Assembly: GCA_023251695.1 (NCBI GenBank)
Contig: JAHEYE010000194.1
Location: 1-6,725, forward strand
Source of the DNA: Sphingobacteriaceae bacterium
GTDB lineage: Bacteria > Bacteroidota > Bacteroidia > B-17B0 > Aurantibacillaceae
Direction: 5' to 3'
Length of the DNA stretch: 6,725 nucleotides
A program made the translations under genes and the position numbers. Numbering within the stretch: the first letter of the stretch is position 1; the number at the start of each line of letters is the position of its first letter. This document shows, piece after piece, positions 5,516 through 6,725 of the stretch. The notes under the pieces were generated by a model. It ran no database searches. It saw only the letters and a list, made by a program, of their open reading frames with translations, and was not told where the DNA came from.

Positions 5516-6725
5516 ACAAGCCGTTTTTTCATATCCAAATGTTCGCAGCTTCACATTGGGCGGTAGTTGGGGGATGGGTCCTACGCCAAACCCTTTTCAT
5601 TTTATTAATATTTATCGGCTACATTCCCCATGCGCAAAACATTGATTCGCTAAAACTGGCCCTTAAGAACGCAAATCATGATACAGTACGGTGTAATGTT
5701 TTATCCTGGCTTTCGGAAACAGCACCGGAAGGGGAGTGGGAAAAATACAATGAACAATTACTAAAACTCAGCGAGCAAAAAATAAGATCCGCTTCCGGAA
5801 AAGAATTGATAAAGTATAAAAATTATTACGCTGCGGCCCTGAACAGCATGGGTTATATTTATGATCATAAGGGTGATGTCAAGAAAGCTCTCGAATATTA
5901 TGGAATGAGCCTTAGAATGCAGCAAGAAACAGGTGATAAATCCGGGATGGCCACTTCATTTAATAACCTTGGAGTGGTTTATAATAATCAGGGTAATATT
6001 TCCAAAGCACTTGAATATTATAATAAAAGTCTAAAAATAAGGGAAGATATCGGCGACAAATCAGGAATTGCCTATTCCTTATCCAACCTCGGTTTTATTT
6101 ACAATAATCAGGGAAATATTCCTAAAGCTCTCGAATGTTATAATAAAAGTCTAAAAATACGCGAAGAGATAGGCGATAAACGCGGAATCGCACACTCTCA
6201 TATTTACATCGGCTTTGTTTACCAAAAGCAAGGCGAGCTTGATAAAGCGATAGAATGCTATGAAAAAAGTTTACAAATAAGGGAACTGCTTGGAGAAAAG
6301 AGGGGAGTAGCCGAAATATATAATAACATCGGCGGTATATACGATGCCAAGGGAGAAATAAACAGGGCACTTGAATATTATAATAAAAGCCTTGAAATAA
6401 TGAATGCAATAGGCGAGAAAGCGGGAATCGCTTTTTCATTTCACAACATCGGCAATATTTATGATAAGCGTGGCGAAACCGACAAAGCCCTTGAGCATTA
6501 TTACAAAAGCCTTAAATTACGCGAGGAGGTAGAAGACAAAAATGGAATTGCACATTCGCTTCATAATATCGGGAACGTCTATCTTCATCAAAAGAAATAT
6601 GAAAAGGCTCTTGAATACGCCAACAGGAACATGCAGGTGAGCAGCGAGATGGGATACCCCGAAAACATAAGGAATGCTGCCCGGCAATTATATAATATCA
6701 ATAAACAAACCGGTAAATATAAACA
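5512..6725 (+). CDS. Exported TPR protein, fourth paralogue (3' end beyond window)
   Basis: The frame is open from the ATG at 5512 to the window end (404 complete codons), so the C-terminus is not seen. The start overlaps the previous TGA as ATGA. The N-terminus is unusual: about 26 residues precede the hydrophobic core T-L-F-I-L-L-I-F-I-G-Y-I-P-H-A-Q (27-42). A second ATG at codon 10 (5539) is possible, but neither start gives a short n-region. After the predicted cleavage site comes Q-N-I-D-S-L-K-L-A-L-K ... H-D-T-V-R-C-N-V-L. Seven 40-residue TPR units span 105-384, ending with G-Y-P-E-N-I-R (381-387); the cap has begun when the window ends. By analogy with its neighbours, a membrane helix and the D-S-I-x-Y-A-[KR]-R-I-Q coiled coil should follow. 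Whether this one carries a phosphatase domain cannot be told, which matters because it could be the output partner of the other three. Confidence 0.88.
   Translation, partial: MNKPFFHIQMFAASHWAVVGGWVLRQTLFILLIFIGYIPHAQNIDSLKLALKNANHDTVRCNVLSWLSETAPEGEWEKYNEQLLKLSEQKIRSASGKELIKYKNYYAAALNSMGYIYDHKGDVKKALEYYGMSLRMQQETGDKSGMATSFNNLGVVYNNQGNISKALEYYNKSLKIREDIGDKSGIAYSLSNLGFIYNNQGNIPKALECYNKSLKIREEIGDKRGIAHSHIYIGFVYQKQGELDKAIECYEKSLQIRELLGEKRGVAEIYNNIGGIYDAKGEINRALEYYNKSLEIMNAIGEKAGIAFSFHNIGNIYDKRGETDKALEHYYKSLKLREEVEDKNGIAHSLHNIGNVYLHQKKYEKALEYANRNMQVSSEMGYPENIRNAARQLYNINKQTGKYK
5824..6663 (+). repeat. Seven 120-nt TPR-coding units, the most regular array in the window
   Basis: Residues 105-384 of the fourth paralogue are seven ungapped 40-residue units. 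The second and third (5944-6063 and 6064-6183) are especially alike and share an exact 22-base repeat at 6018-6039 and 6138-6159. The recurring pattern is N-N-[IL]-G near the start of helix A, then G-[ND/E]-I-x-K-A-L-E-Y-Y-N-K-S-L-K-I-R-E, then G-D-K-x-G-I-A. Confidence 0.9.

Noticed and set aside
6122..6439. Open frame of 105 codons on the - strand
   Set aside because: Antisense within the most regular TPR array. The 120-nt periodicity keeps a shadow frame open, and the sense frame is clearly the real gene.

Overview
The window looks like chromosomal DNA of an AT-rich member of the Bacteroidota. The evidence is a promoter matching the phylum's distinctive consensus (TAnnTTTG with an upstream TTG), start sites mostly without Shine-Dalgarno sequences, and a protein family typical of that phylum: exported tetratricopeptide-repeat (TPR) proteins with one membrane helix and a cytoplasmic coiled coil ending in a D-S-I-x-Y-A-[KR]-R-I-Q motif. 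No genus can be named from the sequence.

Layout. Two transcription units diverge from an 83-bp intergenic region (3813-3895). Leftward, in order of transcription, are a GNAT acetyltransferase (3306-3812), two TPR membrane proteins (1839-3287 and 283-1842), and the start of a Coq7/ferritin-like di-iron protein (1-281, cut by the window edge). The spacings are 18 bp, a 4-bp ATGA overlap and 1 bp, so this is a tight operon. Rightward are a third TPR membrane protein (3896-5515) and, joined by another ATGA overlap, a fourth (5512 onward, cut by the right edge). Essentially everything is coding. I see no tRNA, rRNA, CRISPR array, insertion sequence or terminator.

The four TPR proteins are paralogues. 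Each has a signal peptide, a conserved Q-N-x-D-S-L-K-L-A-L-K ... H-D-T block just after the predicted cleavage site, then six or seven TPR units locked to an exact 40-residue (120-nt) register, then a divergent cap with a G-[YL]-P-x-x-I motif. The three complete ones continue with a charged juxtamembrane helix, one membrane segment and a short cytoplasmic coiled coil. In related Bacteroidota proteins this coiled-coil motif leads into a SpoIIE/PP2C-type phosphatase domain. Here all three complete proteins stop about 20 residues after it, with a similar tail (K-N-[LI]-[SN]-R-L) and no phosphatase gene following. They look like sensor-plus-linker proteins without an output domain.

The paralogues are mosaic at DNA level. 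The C-terminal coding regions of the two leftward genes are almost identical while their TPR regions have diverged, which suggests gene conversion or recombination. How the GNAT enzyme and the di-iron protein relate to the TPR proteins is unknown; co-transcription is the only link visible.
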